A DNA stretch of 64,000 nt from Streptomyces capillispiralis (GCF_007829875.1 NZ_VIWV01000001.1:5116501-5180500), one strand, 5' to 3'. Shown: positions 51,615 to 61,079, counted from the stretch's first letter. Notes: generated by a model not told the origin, from the sequence alone. Numbers and translations are program-made.

Positions 51615-53099
51615 ATGAGCGGCACCGGCACCGACCCCACCCGCCCCACCTCCGGCTCCCCCCGCCCCACCCTCCCCGTGATCGTCGTCGGCTCCGGCCC
51701 CACCGGCCTGCTCCTCGCCGGTGACGTCGCCGCCGCCGGCGTCCCCGTCACCGTCGTCGAGAAGCGCCCCCACACGATCAGCAACCTCTCCCGCGCCTTC
51801 GGCGTGCACGCCCGCACCCTGGAACAGCTCGACGCCCGCGGCCTCGCCGACCGGCTGCTCGCCACCGGCAGCACCCTCACCGAACTGCGCCTCTTCCGCC
51901 GCCTCACCCTCGACCTGGGCACGCTCCCCTCCCGCTTCCCGTTCCTCCTCGTCACCCCGCAGTACGAGGTCGAGCGGATCCTGGAGGAGAGGGCGCGGGC
52001 GCTCGGCGTCGAGTTCCTCTTCGAGCACGAGCTCGTGGGACTGCGGCAGGACGACGGCGGCGTCGACCTCGACCTGCGCGGCCCCGACGGGACGGCCGTC
52101 ACCCGCCGCGCGGCCTACGCCGTCGGCGCGGACGGCCACCGCAGCGCCGTACGCCGGGCCGTCGGCCTGCCCTTCCCCGGCGTCTCCGTCATCAAGTCCC
52201 TGTTCCTGGCGGACGTCCGGCTCGCCGAGCGGCCCGGGAGCGTGCTCACCGTCGACGGCACGGGGGACACCTTCGCGATGATCGCGTCCTTCGGCGACGG
52301 CTGGTACCGGGTCATGGGCTGGAACCGCCGCCACGAGGTCCCCGACGACGTCCCGCTCGACCTCGACGAGGTCAGGGAGGTCACCCGTGGCGCCCTCGGC
52401 ACCGACTACGGCATGCACGACGCCCGCTGGCTCTCCCGCTTCCACAGCGACGAACGGCAGGCGCCGGCGTACCGGGCGGGCCGGGTCTTCCTCGCCGGCG
52501 ACGCCGCCCACGTCCACTCACCGGCCGGCGGCCAGGGCATGAACACCGGTCTGCAGGACGCGGCCAACCTCGGCTGGAAGCTCGCGGCGGTCGTCGAGGG
52601 CCGGCTGCCCGAGGGCCTCCTGGACACCTACCAGACCGAGCGCCACCCGGTCGGCCGGGCCGTGGTGCGCAGCAGCGGCGGACTGGTCCGGCTGGCGCGG
52701 GCACGGCACCCGGCACTGCGCGCCGTGCGCGCCCTGGTCGCCGCCTTCCTCAACGCCTCCCGGCCCGCCCGCACCAAGGCCCTGGCCCAGATCTCCGGCA
52801 TCGGTCACGCGTACCCGGCCCCGCGCGGCGCCCACCCCCTGACCGGCACCCGCGCCCCCGACGTGGCCCTGGCGGGCGGTCGCCTCCACGAGGCGCTGCG
52901 CGGCGGCCGTTTCGTCCTGATCACCCCGGAGCCGTACGACGCCGGCGGCATCCCCGGGGGCCGGCTCGGCGTGGAGCGCTGGGCGGCCGGGAACCGGCGT
53001 ACGACCGTGCTGGTGCGCCCCGACGGATACGTGGCCTGGGCGGCGGACTCCGCCGGGCCCGCCGAGACCGCGAGCGCGCTCGCCACCCACGTCGGCTGA
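51615..53099 (+). CDS. FAD-dependent aromatic monooxygenase
   Basis: This 494-residue protein starts at ATG 51615 behind AGGAGG. It has the group A flavoprotein hydroxylase features: VIVVGSGPTGLLLAGDVAAAG (dinucleotide fold, about 20-40), the DG motif GADGHRSAVRR (about 174) and the GD motif FLAGDAAHVHSPAGGQGMN (about 294-312). A C-terminal thioredoxin-like domain follows. It uses NAD(P)H and O2 to hydroxylate an aromatic (phenol, rifamycin or tetracycline-like) compound. Control by the adjacent TetR suggests a detoxifying role. Confidence 0.92.
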   Translation: MSGTGTDPTRPTSGSPRPTLPVIVVGSGPTGLLLAGDVAAAGVPVTVVEKRPHTISNLSRAFGVHARTLEQLDARGLADRLLATGSTLTELRLFRRLTLDLGTLPSRFPFLLVTPQYEVERILEERARALGVEFLFEHELVGLRQDDGGVDLDLRGPDGTAVTRRAAYAVGADGHRSAVRRAVGLPFPGVSVIKSLFLADVRLAERPGSVLTVDGTGDTFAMIASFGDGWYRVMGWNRRHEVPDDVPLDLDEVREVTRGALGTDYGMHDARWLSRFHSDERQAPAYRAGRVFLAGDAAHVHSPAGGQGMNTGLQDAANLGWKLAAVVEGRLPEGLLDTYQTERHPVGRAVVRSSGGLVRLARARHPALRAVRALVAAFLNASRPARTKALAQISGIGHAYPAPRGAHPLTGTRAPDVALAGGRLHEALRGGRFVLITPEPYDAGGIPGGRLGVERWAAGNRRTTVLVRPDGYVAWAADSAGPAETASALATHVG

Positions 53100-53122
53100 A
53101 GGGGCGCGTACCGACCGGCCCG

Positions 53123-53632
53123 CTACCTCTCGGTCGCGGAGAGCAATTCCCGCAGCAGGCCGGCCAGTCGCTCCGCCCGTTCCCCGTCCAGGGCGGACAG
53201 TGCCTCCGTCTGGACGGCGAGGCCCGCGCCGACCGCCTCGTCGGTCAGCCGCAGCCCCTCCTCGGTGAGCGTGACCTGGAGTCCGCGCCGGTCGTGCGGG
53301 TCGGGGGAGCGGCGCAGCAGCCCCGCCCGCTCCAGTTTGTCGAGGCGGCCCGTCATCCCGCCGGTGGTCAGCATCAGCGTGGCGGAGAGCTGGCGGGGGG
53401 AGAGCGTGTAGGGCTCACCGGACCGGCGGAGCGTCGCCAGGACGTCGAACTCCCCGCGCGAGACCCCGTACTTGGCGTACGCCTTCTCGATCCGGTCGCC
53501 CATCGCGCGCGCGAGCCGGTACACGCGCCCGAAGACCTCCATGGCGGTGGTGTCGAGGTCGGGCCGCACCCGGGCCCACTGCTCGATGATCGCGTCGACG
53601 GGGTCCTGACGCGGCTCCGGGGATGCACTCAT
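53123..53632 (-). CDS. MarR-family repressor
   Basis: This 169-residue protein starts at ATG 53632. It has the MarR winged HTH (GEFDVLATLRRSGEPYTLSPRQLSATLMLTTGGMTGRLDKLERAGLL), then the wing DPHDRRGLQVTLTEEG. It is divergent from an EamA exporter over nested inverted repeats, so it should repress the exporter and itself and release on binding a phenolic or antibiotic. It converges with the monooxygenase across 23 bases. Confidence 0.93.
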   Translation of the reverse strand: MSASPEPRQDPVDAIIEQWARVRPDLDTTAMEVFGRVYRLARAMGDRIEKAYAKYGVSRGEFDVLATLRRSGEPYTLSPRQLSATLMLTTGGMTGRLDKLERAGLLRRSPDPHDRRGLQVTLTEEGLRLTDEAVGAGLAVQTEALSALDGERAERLAGLLRELLSATER

Positions 53633-53670
53633 GGGCAGGAGTATCCGCCTCCGTCCGGTCGGCCGCAAGA

Positions 53671-53714
53671 AAGTAGCTTGATGGAAAGTAGGCGACTGCT
53701 AAGCTACTTTCCAT
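53671..53714. promoter_or_regulatory. MarR operator: nested inverted repeats
   Basis: ATGGAAAGTAG (53681-53691) is mirrored by CTACTTTCCAT (53704-53714), and AAGTAGCTT (53671-53679) by AAGCTACTT (53701-53709). Two MarR dimers could bind. The site lies between the divergent marR and EamA starts. Confidence 0.75.
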
Positions 53715-53737
53715 TGACCTACTGGAAAGGGGTGCGC

Positions 53738-54733
53738 ATGGCCGCCCACCGCACCACCCTCGTCGCGGTCACCGCCCTCGCCCCCGTCTCCTGGGGCACC
53801 ACCTACGCCGTCACCACCGAACTCCTCCCGCCCGACCGCCCCCTGTTCACCGGCCTGATGCGCGCCCTGCCCGCAGGACTCCTGCTCCTCGCGCTCGCCC
53901 GGGTGCTGCCGCGGGGCGCCTGGTGGTGGAAGGCGACGGCGCTCGGCGCCCTCAACATCGGCGCCTTCTTCCCCCTGCTGTTCCTCTCCGCCTACCGCCT
54001 GCCCGGCGGCCTGGCAGCGGTCGTCGGCTCCGTCGGCCCCCTGTTCGTCGTGGCCCTCTCGGCGCTCCTGCTGGGGCAGCGCCCGACGACCCGGACCGTG
54101 CTCACCGGGGCCGCGGCGGCCCTCGGCGTCAGCCTGGTGGTGCTGAAGGCGGCCGGCGCACTGGACCCGCTCGGCGTCCTCGCGGCCGTCGCCGCCACCG
54201 CCTCGATGTCCACCGGCACCGTGCTCACCAAGCGCTGGGGGCGCCCCGAGGGCATCGGCCCCCTCGCCCTCACCGCCTGGCAGCTCACGGCGGGCGGACT
54301 CCTCATCGCCCCCCTCGCCCTCCTTGTCGAGGGCGCCCCGCCCGCCCTCGACGCCCCCGCGGCCGGCGGCTACCTCTACCTCGCCCTGGCGAACACGGCG
54401 CTCGCGTACTGGCTCTGGTTCCGGGGCATCGGCCGCCTCACCGCCACCCAGGTCACCTTCCTCGGCCCCCTCTCCCCGCTCACGGCGGCGGTGGTCGGCT
54501 GGGCCGCCCTCGGCGAGACACTGACGCCACTGCAACTGGCCGGCATGACCCTGGCGTTCGGCGCGACGGTGGCGGGCCAGCTCACCGCCCGCCCCACCCC
54601 CACACGCACCGCCACCCCCACACCCGCCCCCACCCCTGTCCCGACACCCGCCCCGGCGCGCGGCCGTCCCGCCGCACCGTCCGCCCGGCGACCGCGCCCG
54701 TCCGACGCGCACGCAGGACACCGGCGCCCCTAG
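53738..54733 (+). CDS. EamA-family (DMT) exporter
   Basis: This 331-residue protein starts at ATG 53738 behind GGAAAGGGG. It has ten membrane helices with the EamA pattern in both halves (ALAPVSWGTTYAVTTELLP, then MSTGTVLTKRWG in the second half). The last 60 residues are a Pro/Thr/Arg-rich tail (TPTRTATPTPAPTPVP), which is unusual and possibly cytosolic. It belongs to the drug/metabolite transporter superfamily and is likely induced through the divergent MarR. Confidence 0.9.
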   Translation: MAAHRTTLVAVTALAPVSWGTTYAVTTELLPPDRPLFTGLMRALPAGLLLLALARVLPRGAWWWKATALGALNIGAFFPLLFLSAYRLPGGLAAVVGSVGPLFVVALSALLLGQRPTTRTVLTGAAAALGVSLVVLKAAGALDPLGVLAAVAATASMSTGTVLTKRWGRPEGIGPLALTAWQLTAGGLLIAPLALLVEGAPPALDAPAAGGYLYLALANTALAYWLWFRGIGRLTATQVTFLGPLSPLTAAVVGWAALGETLTPLQLAGMTLAFGATVAGQLTARPTPTRTATPTPAPTPVPTPAPARGRPAAPSARRPRPSDAHAGHRRP

Positions 54734-54853
54734 GGGCGCACGGTGCCGAGGGGACGCCACCGACCGCGCGCAGCGTTCGCGCCACCCGGGGCGAAAGTGG
54801 CGCGTTCGAACATTGCCGCCGCGTTCCACGGCGAGCAGCCTGGAGACCGCGTA

Positions 54854-54867
54854 CGGGAGCGCTCCCA
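54854..54867. promoter_or_regulatory. CebR-like box upstream of the sugar dehydrogenase
   Basis: CGGGAGCGCTCCCA matches the CebR operator TGGGAGCGCTCCCA at 13 of 14 positions. It lies 77 bases before the start of a gene encoding a CBM2 (cellulose-binding) enzyme. CebR releases on cellobiose or cellotriose. Confidence 0.65.
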
Positions 54868-54944
54868 TCGCGAGCCGCACGATGAGCACCGGATCAGCAC
54901 CAGCCACCCCCCACCGTGCAAGCGCCCTCGTTCCTGGAGCCGAC

Positions 54945-56480
54945 ATGCCACGACCACGACGCCGCTGGACCGGACCCCTTCTGCTGGCCCTCCTGCTGAC
55001 CGCCCTCGCCCCCTGGCCCGCGACGGCGGACACCGCGCCGGCCCGGGCGGAAACGAAGGCACACGCCGCGACCGTACCCCTGCCGTCCCTCAGCGCCACC
55101 ACCACGCAGGTCGCCTCCGGCCTCAGACGGCCCACGGCCATCGTGGCCCCCGACGACGGCACCGACCGGCTGTTCATCACCGAGAAGCGCGGCACCGTAC
55201 GCGTCTACCACCCGGACACCGGCCTGGCCTCCACCCCGCTGCTCGACATCACCGCGGCCGTGGACGAGTCCGGAAACGAACGCGGCCTCCTCGGCATCGC
55301 CCTCCCGCCCGACTTCGCCGCCACCCGAAACCTCTACCTGGCGTACACGGCCCTGCCCGACGGCGCGGTCACCCTCGCCCGCTACCGGCTCGACGACTCC
55401 CGCCTGGAAGTCCTCCTCTCCCAGGAGCACGCCCAGTACAGCAACCACAACGGCGGCCAGCTCGCGTTCGGCCCCGACGGCAACCTGTACTGGAGCATCG
55501 GCGATGGCGGCGGCTCCGGCGACCCCTTCAAGTCCGGCCAGCGGCTGGACACCCTGCTGGGCAAGATCGTGCGCATCGACGTACGCCGGACCTGCGGCAC
55601 GCTGCCCTACTGCGTCCCCGCCGACAACCCCTTCGTGGACAGGGCCGGCGCCCGCGGGGAGATCTGGCTGTACGGGCTGCGCAACCCGTGGCGGTTCTCC
55701 TTCGACCGGGCCGACGGATCCCTGTGGATCGGAGACGTCGGCCAGGGCCGCTGGGAGGAGATCGACCACCTCGCCCCCGGCCGGGGCGGACTGAACCTCG
55801 GCTGGTCCTGCTACGAGGGCCTGGAGAAGTTCACGGGCGCCGACTGCCCGCCCGGCGAGACCTACACCAAGCCGGTCTTCACCTACTCCCCCTACACCGG
55901 CGGCTGTTCGGTCATCGGCGGCCACGTCTACCGGGGCCGGGCGCACGCCGACCTGGTCGGCGGGACGTACATCGCCACCGACTACTGCTCCTCGACCGTC
56001 TGGGCGCTGCGCCCCGACGGCGCGGGCGGCTACGAACAGGCCGAGATCGGCGAGATGCCCACTCAGGTGTCCTCGATCGGCACGACCGCCGACGGAGAGT
56101 TCTACGCCGTCAACGACCTGCCCGGCGGCCTGCACAAGATGTCCTTCGCCCAGAGGCAGCCCACCTGCCGGGTCGACCGCACGGTGACGGCCTGGGGCAC
56201 CGGCATGACGGTCGACCTCACCGTCACCAACACCGGCAGCACCCCGGTGAACGGCTGGACCCTGCGGTTCCCGCTGGCCCTCGGCCAGACCGTCGTCTCC
56301 GACTGGAACACGGACCTGATCCAGTTGAGCAACGTGATCACGGCGACCAACGCCTCCCACAACGCCACCATCGCCCCCGGCGCCGCCATCACCCTCGGCT
56401 ACCTCACCGACCACACCGGCGACACGTCCCCACCACCCCGCTTCACCCTCAACGGCGCCGCCTGCGCGATCGGCCGCTGA
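54945..56480 (+). CDS. Secreted PQQ-dependent sugar dehydrogenase with CBM2
   Basis: This 511-residue protein starts at ATG 54945. The twin-arginine-like N terminus (MPRPRRRW then TGPLLLALLLTALA) should be cleaved near ATADT. Residues 60-400 form a six-bladed beta-propeller of the soluble glucose/sorbosone dehydrogenase type: RPTAIVAPDDGTDRLFITEK, NERGLLGIA and NHNGGQLAFGPDGNLYWSIGDGG, with DVGQGRWEEI in the last blade. Residues 410-511 are a CBM2 (CRVDRTVTAWGTGMTVDLTV). Such fusions resemble AA12 pyranose dehydrogenases that feed electrons to LPMOs in cellulose breakdown. A CebR-like box upstream supports induction by cellobiose. Confidence 0.88.
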   Translation: MPRPRRRWTGPLLLALLLTALAPWPATADTAPARAETKAHAATVPLPSLSATTTQVASGLRRPTAIVAPDDGTDRLFITEKRGTVRVYHPDTGLASTPLLDITAAVDESGNERGLLGIALPPDFAATRNLYLAYTALPDGAVTLARYRLDDSRLEVLLSQEHAQYSNHNGGQLAFGPDGNLYWSIGDGGGSGDPFKSGQRLDTLLGKIVRIDVRRTCGTLPYCVPADNPFVDRAGARGEIWLYGLRNPWRFSFDRADGSLWIGDVGQGRWEEIDHLAPGRGGLNLGWSCYEGLEKFTGADCPPGETYTKPVFTYSPYTGGCSVIGGHVYRGRAHADLVGGTYIATDYCSSTVWALRPDGAGGYEQAEIGEMPTQVSSIGTTADGEFYAVNDLPGGLHKMSFAQRQPTCRVDRTVTAWGTGMTVDLTVTNTGSTPVNGWTLRFPLALGQTVVSDWNTDLIQLSNVITATNASHNATIAPGAAITLGYLTDHTGDTSPPPRFTLNGAACAIGR

Positions 56481-56617
56481 CCCCCGCCCCACCCCACCGA
56501 TGAGTTTCCCGGCGCCCCACAGTCCATCCTTGCGCAGGGCACACCGAAGCCACGAACGTGACCGAAGTACGCCCACGCCCACCAGGACCCGGACCCGACA
56601 CACCGAGGAACTCCACG

Positions 56618-57190
56618 ATGCGCACCCTGATCAGCACCGCTTTCATCTCCCTCGACGGCGTAGTGGAGGCCCCGGGCGGCGAGCCCGGCTACCGGAACGC
56701 CGGCTGGACCTTCGAGGACATCGAGTTCCTTCCCGAGGCCTTCGACATCAAGGGCCAGGAACAGAAGGAAGCCACCGCGATGCTGCTGGGCCGCGCCAGC
56801 TACCAGGCGTTCAGCCCCGTCTGGCCCGACATGGAGGACTTCGCGGACTACAGGGCGATGCCGAAGTACGTCGTCTCCACCACCCTCACCGAGGACGACC
56901 TGGTGTCGAACTGGGGCGAGACGACGATCCTGCGCTCCACCGACGACGTCGCCGCGCTGAAGGAGACCGAGGGCGGCCCGATCATCATCCACGGCAGCGC
57001 CTCGCTCAACCGGTCCCTGTCGGACGCCGGCCTGATCGACCGCTACCACCTCCTCGTCTTCCCGCTCCTCCTCGGCGCGGGCAAGCGGCTCTTCAGCACC
57101 ACCGACAAGGACACCCAGAAACTGAAGCTCGTCGCCCACGAGGCCTACGCCAACGGCCTCCAGAAGAACATCTTCGACGTCGTGCGCTGA
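56618..57190 (+). CDS. RibD C-terminal-like dihydrofolate reductase family protein
   Basis: This 190-residue protein starts at ATG 56618 behind GAGGAA. It has the RibD_C/DHFR-like fold signatures: MRTLISTAFISLDGVVEAPGG, LLGRASYQAFSPVWP and KYVVSTTL. GGPIIIHGSASLNRSLSDAGLIDRY and FPLLLGAGKRLF follow. These NADPH-binding proteins are very common in Streptomyces and their substrate is usually unknown. It is a single gene downstream of the dehydrogenase gene. Confidence 0.9.
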   Translation: MRTLISTAFISLDGVVEAPGGEPGYRNAGWTFEDIEFLPEAFDIKGQEQKEATAMLLGRASYQAFSPVWPDMEDFADYRAMPKYVVSTTLTEDDLVSNWGETTILRSTDDVAALKETEGGPIIIHGSASLNRSLSDAGLIDRYHLLVFPLLLGAGKRLFSTTDKDTQKLKLVAHEAYANGLQKNIFDVVR

Positions 57191-57224
57191 CAGCACGGCG
57201 GCGCGAGAAACGGAGTCGGCGCGA

Positions 57225-57662
57225 ATGACCGACCTCTCCCCCCACCGGTCCCCCTACTGGGAGATAACGACACTGGTGGTCGGAGAAGAAGTCCCGGACA
57301 TCACCTACTCCGTCTTCGTCGGTGATGGAGACGACGCGGTGGCTAACGGGTACTACTTCGACCTTCAGCGTTTCCTTGAGGAGCAGCCGGACGAGCAGAA
57401 CATGAGAAACGGCACGGACAGCTACTGCGTGGTGAACGAGAGCGGGGGCGTTCACTACGGTGGCCTGGAAGAGGTGTCCTTGTCGCCCGGTCTCCTGACC
57501 CTGCGTTTCGACGACGAGGCCATTGAGGCGCTGGGCCTGCCCTCCCGCGTCATTCCGTTGGGGGTCGCCGCAGAAGTCGACCTCGACGCGTTGCGGGCGG
57601 GCCTCCACCGCGTCCTCACCTACGGGAATCCTCGAAGACATCCGAGGCTGAATCTGGGATGA
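57225..57662 (+). CDS. Imm10-family immunity-like protein
   Basis: This 145-residue protein starts at ATG 57225. It is acidic and matches what I recall of Imm10: VFVGDGDDAVANGYYFDLQR, then GTDSYCVVNESGGVHYGGLEEVSL, and LRFDDEAIEALGLP. Imm10 proteins neutralise toxins of polymorphic or contact-dependent systems. No toxin gene is nearby, so it is an orphan immunity protein or has another role. A perfect bidirectional hairpin follows. Confidence 0.7.
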   Translation: MTDLSPHRSPYWEITTLVVGEEVPDITYSVFVGDGDDAVANGYYFDLQRFLEEQPDEQNMRNGTDSYCVVNESGGVHYGGLEEVSLSPGLLTLRFDDEAIEALGLPSRVIPLGVAAEVDLDALRAGLHRVLTYGNPRRHPRLNLG

Positions 57663-57734
57663 GCCGAGCCACTCCGTGACCGACTCGAACAGCTCGCACG
57701 GCCCATCGACACAACGCCCCGGGCCTTCCGAGAA

Positions 57735-57778
57735 ACGCCAAGGGCGCCCGGTGTAACGACACCGGGCGCCCTTGGCGT
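57735..57778. terminator. Bidirectional terminator between imm10 and pepN
   Basis: A perfect 20-bp stem (57735-57754 with 57759-57778; CGCCAAGGGCGCCC arm) closes on the loop AACG. It lies 72 bases after the plus-strand stop and 8 bases after the minus-strand pepN stop, so it can end both converging transcripts. Confidence 0.9.
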
Positions 57779-57786
57779 ATCGGACG

Positions 57787-60372
57787 TTACCGGGCGGCCC
57801 CCGCCGCCGCGTCCGCCGCCTGTGCGCGCAGGGCGCGTTCCACGCCCGCGCGGGACTCCGACACCAGGCGGCGCAGGGCCGCGTTCGGCTGGGCGGAGGT
57901 CAGCCAGGCGTCCGTCTTGTCCAGGGTCTCGCCGGAGACCTGGACCGTCGGGTAGAGGCCGACCGCGATCTGCTGGGCCATCTCGTGCGAACGGGACTCC
58001 CAGACGTCCGCCAGCACCTCGAAGTACCGGTCCGTGTACGGCGCCAGCAGCTCGCGCTGATCGGTCTGGACGAAGCCGGCGATGACCGCCTCCTGCACCG
58101 CGTTGGGCAGCTTGTCGGAGTCCACGACCGAGGACCACGCCTCCGCCTTGGCCTCCTCGGTCGGGCGGGCCGCCCGGGCCGTCGCGGCGTGGCGCTCACC
58201 GGCCGCCGTCTTGTCCCGCTCGTACTCGGCGGTGATCTCCGCCTCGTCGAACCGGCCCACCGCGGCCAGCCGCTGCACGAACGACCAGCGCAGCTCCGTG
58301 TCCACGGCCAGCCCCTCGACGGTTTGGGTACCGGCCAGCAGGGCCTCCAGCAGGTCCAGCTGCTCCGGCGTACGGGCCGTCGCCGCGAACGCCCGCGCCC
58401 AGGCCAGCTGGTGGTCACTGGCCGGCGCGGCGGACCGCAGGTGGGCCAGCGTGGCGTCGGTCCAGCGGGCCAGCAGGGTCTCGCGGGCGGCGGGGTCGGC
58501 GTACAGGTCGATCGCCAGCTTCACCTGCCGGTGCAGCGACTGCACGACACCGATGTCGGACTCCTTGCCGATGCCGGACAGGACCAGGGAGAGGTAGTCG
58601 CGGGCGGCGAGTTCCGCGTCCCGGGTCATGTCCCAGGCGGACGCCCAGCACAGGGCGCGCGGGAGGGACTCCGCGAAGTCGCCCAGGTGCTCGGTGACGA
58701 CGGCGAGCGACTGCTCGTCCAGGCGGACCTTGGCGTACGACAGGTCGTCGTCGTTCAGCAGCACCACCGCCGGACGGCGCTTGCCGACCAGCTGCGGTAC
58801 GGGCGTCAGCTCGCCGTCGACGTCCAGCTCGACGCGCTCACCGCGCACCAGCTTGCCGTCCGCGCCGAGGTCGTAGGCGCCGACCGCGATGCGGTGCGGG
58901 CGCAGCGTCGGCTCGCCCTTCGCGCCGGCCGGGAGCGCCGGGGCCTCCTGGCGGATGGCGAAGGAGGTGATCACACCGTCCGCGTCCGTCTCGATCTCCG
59001 GGCGCAGCACATTGATGCCGGCCGTCTCCAGCCACTGCTTCGACCAGGTCTTCAGATCGCGCCCGGAGGTCTCCTCCAGCGCGCCCAGCAGGTCCGACAG
59101 CCGCGTGTTGCCGTACGCGTGGCGCTTGAAGTACGCCTGCACGCCCCGGAAGAACTCGTCCTCACCGACGTACGCGACGAGCTGCTTCAGCACGGAGGCG
59201 CCCTTGGCGTACGTGATGCCGTCGAAGTTGACCAGCACGTCGTCCAGGTCGCGGATGTCCGCCATGATCGGGTGCGTGGAGGGCAGCTGGTCCTGGCGGT
59301 AGGCCCAGGTCTTCATGGAGTTCGCGAACGTCGTCCACGAGTGCGGCCAGCGCGAGCCGGGCGCGGCGGCCTGGCAGGCGATGGAGGTGTAGGTGGCGAA
59401 CGACTCGTTCAGCCACAGGTCGTTCCACCACTCCATGGTGACCAGGTCGCCGAACCACATGTGGGCCAGCTCGTGCAGGATGGTCTCCGCGCGCACCTCG
59501 TACGCCGCGTCCGTCACCTTGGACCGGAAGACGTACTGGTCGCGGATGGTCACCGCGCCCGCGTTCTCCATCGCGCCCGCGTTGAACTCCGGCACGAACA
59601 GCTGGTCGTACTTCTCGAACGGGTACGCGTAGTCGAACTTCTCCTGGAACCACTCGAAGCCCTGCCGGGTCACGGCGAAGATCGCGTCCGCGTCGAGGTA
59701 CTCGGCGAGCGAGGGGCGGCAGTAGATGCCGAGCGGGACGGACTGGCCGTCCTTCTCGTACACGCTGTGCACGGAGTGGTACGGGCCGACGATCAGCGCC
59801 GTGATGTACGACGAGATGCGCGGGGTCGGCTCGAAGACCCAGACGTTGTCCCGCGGCTCGGGCGTGGGCGAGTTGGAGATGACGGTCCAGCCCTCGGGCG
59901 CCTTCACGGTGAACTGGAAGGTCGCCTTCAGGTCGGGCTGCTCGAAGGACGCGAACACCCGGCGGGCGTCCGGCACCTCGAACTGGGTGTAGAGGTACGC
60001 CTGGTCGTCGACCGGGTCGACGAAACGGTGCAGGCCCTCACCCGTGTTGGTGTAGGCGCAGTCGGCCACCACCCGGAGGATGTTGCGGCCCTTCAGCAGG
60101 CCGGCGAGGGCGATGCGGGAGTCCGCGAAGACCTCGGCGGGGTCGAGGGTGTCCCCGTTGAGCGTCACCTCGTGCACGGCCGGGGCCACCAGGTCGATGA
60201 AGGACTCCGCGCCGTCACCGTCCTCCGCGACGTCGAAGCGCACCGTGGTCACGGACCGGTAGGTGCCGCCCTCCTGTGCTCCGGAGAGATCGAGTTCGAT
60301 CTCGTACGAGTCAACGGTCAGCAGCTGTGCCCGCTGCTGCGCCTCTTCGCGAGTCAGGTTTGTGCCAGGCAC
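57787..60372 (-). CDS. pepN: Aminopeptidase N
   Basis: This 861-residue M1 metallopeptidase starts at GTG 60372. The N-terminal beta domain leads to the substrate motif GAMEN, the zinc motif HELAH (300-304) with the third ligand Glu in WLNESFATY, and a C-terminal ERAP1-like domain. It removes N-terminal residues from peptides in the cytosol. The protein is full length and intact; GAMEN and HExxH-x18-E are all present. It is one of the major Streptomyces aminopeptidases. Confidence 0.96.
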   Translation of the reverse strand: MPGTNLTREEAQQRAQLLTVDSYEIELDLSGAQEGGTYRSVTTVRFDVAEDGDGAESFIDLVAPAVHEVTLNGDTLDPAEVFADSRIALAGLLKGRNILRVVADCAYTNTGEGLHRFVDPVDDQAYLYTQFEVPDARRVFASFEQPDLKATFQFTVKAPEGWTVISNSPTPEPRDNVWVFEPTPRISSYITALIVGPYHSVHSVYEKDGQSVPLGIYCRPSLAEYLDADAIFAVTRQGFEWFQEKFDYAYPFEKYDQLFVPEFNAGAMENAGAVTIRDQYVFRSKVTDAAYEVRAETILHELAHMWFGDLVTMEWWNDLWLNESFATYTSIACQAAAPGSRWPHSWTTFANSMKTWAYRQDQLPSTHPIMADIRDLDDVLVNFDGITYAKGASVLKQLVAYVGEDEFFRGVQAYFKRHAYGNTRLSDLLGALEETSGRDLKTWSKQWLETAGINVLRPEIETDADGVITSFAIRQEAPALPAGAKGEPTLRPHRIAVGAYDLGADGKLVRGERVELDVDGELTPVPQLVGKRRPAVVLLNDDDLSYAKVRLDEQSLAVVTEHLGDFAESLPRALCWASAWDMTRDAELAARDYLSLVLSGIGKESDIGVVQSLHRQVKLAIDLYADPAARETLLARWTDATLAHLRSAAPASDHQLAWARAFAATARTPEQLDLLEALLAGTQTVEGLAVDTELRWSFVQRLAAVGRFDEAEITAEYERDKTAAGERHAATARAARPTEEAKAEAWSSVVDSDKLPNAVQEAVIAGFVQTDQRELLAPYTDRYFEVLADVWESRSHEMAQQIAVGLYPTVQVSGETLDKTDAWLTSAQPNAALRRLVSESRAGVERALRAQAADAAAGAAR

Positions 60373-60565
60373 GCGGTCATCTCCTCGTTATGTGTGGGTT
60401 GCGCCATCCTTCCACGGGAGGTCGGGATCGGGCGACGATGACGGCGAGCCATGGGGATACCCCTGTATCGGCACGTCCGGGGCAGGGTGGCCGAGGGAGG
60501 GGAGCCCGGACGCGACGTCCGGAACCCGCCGGTGGCCGGGGCCCGCGGGAGTGAGCCTGGGAGGC

Positions 60566-61054
60566 ATGACGCACCACACCGCACGCCCCGTCCCCCCGAC
60601 GGTGCTGAAGGAACTGCTGGACACCGACGACGCGGGCCGCCCCGCCGTCCCCCGTACGGACGACGAGGGCGGCGCCCCGCTCCGCTGCTGCCTGCGCCGC
60701 AGCGAGCCCGGCGAGCGGATCGCCCTCGTCTCCTACGCCCCGCTGCGCCGCTGGGCGGCGGAGACCGGCGCGGATCCGGGCGCGTACGACGAGCAGGGAC
60801 CGGTCTTCGTCCACGCGGGGGAGTGCGCGGGGCCGCGGGACGACCGCCTGCCGTTCACGAACACGCACCGGGTGCTGCGCCGCTACTCGGCGGACGGCCG
60901 CATCCTGGGTGGCCGGCGGGTCGGGACGGCGGAGGGCTTCCGCCCCGCACTCGACGAGGCCTTCGCCGACCCGGCGGTGGCGCTGGTGCACGTACGGGCC
61001 GTGGAGTACGGCTGCTTCCTGTACGAGGTGCGCCGCCGGGAGGACACCCCCTAG
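60566..61054 (+). CDS. DUF1203 protein
   Basis: This 162-residue protein starts at ATG 60566, although GGGAGG is only two bases upstream; GTG 60551 (five residues more) would remove that problem. It has the DUF1203 pattern with CCLRRSEPGERIALVSYAP, GPVFVHAGEC and VRAVEYGCFLYEV. The function of the family is unknown. It is divergent from pepN and converges with asd across a terminator. Confidence 0.85.
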   Translation: MTHHTARPVPPTVLKELLDTDDAGRPAVPRTDDEGGAPLRCCLRRSEPGERIALVSYAPLRRWAAETGADPGAYDEQGPVFVHAGECAGPRDDRLPFTNTHRVLRRYSADGRILGGRRVGTAEGFRPALDEAFADPAVALVHVRAVEYGCFLYEVRRREDTP

Positions 61055-61079
61055 CCGTCCGTGCCGCCACCGACGAAGA

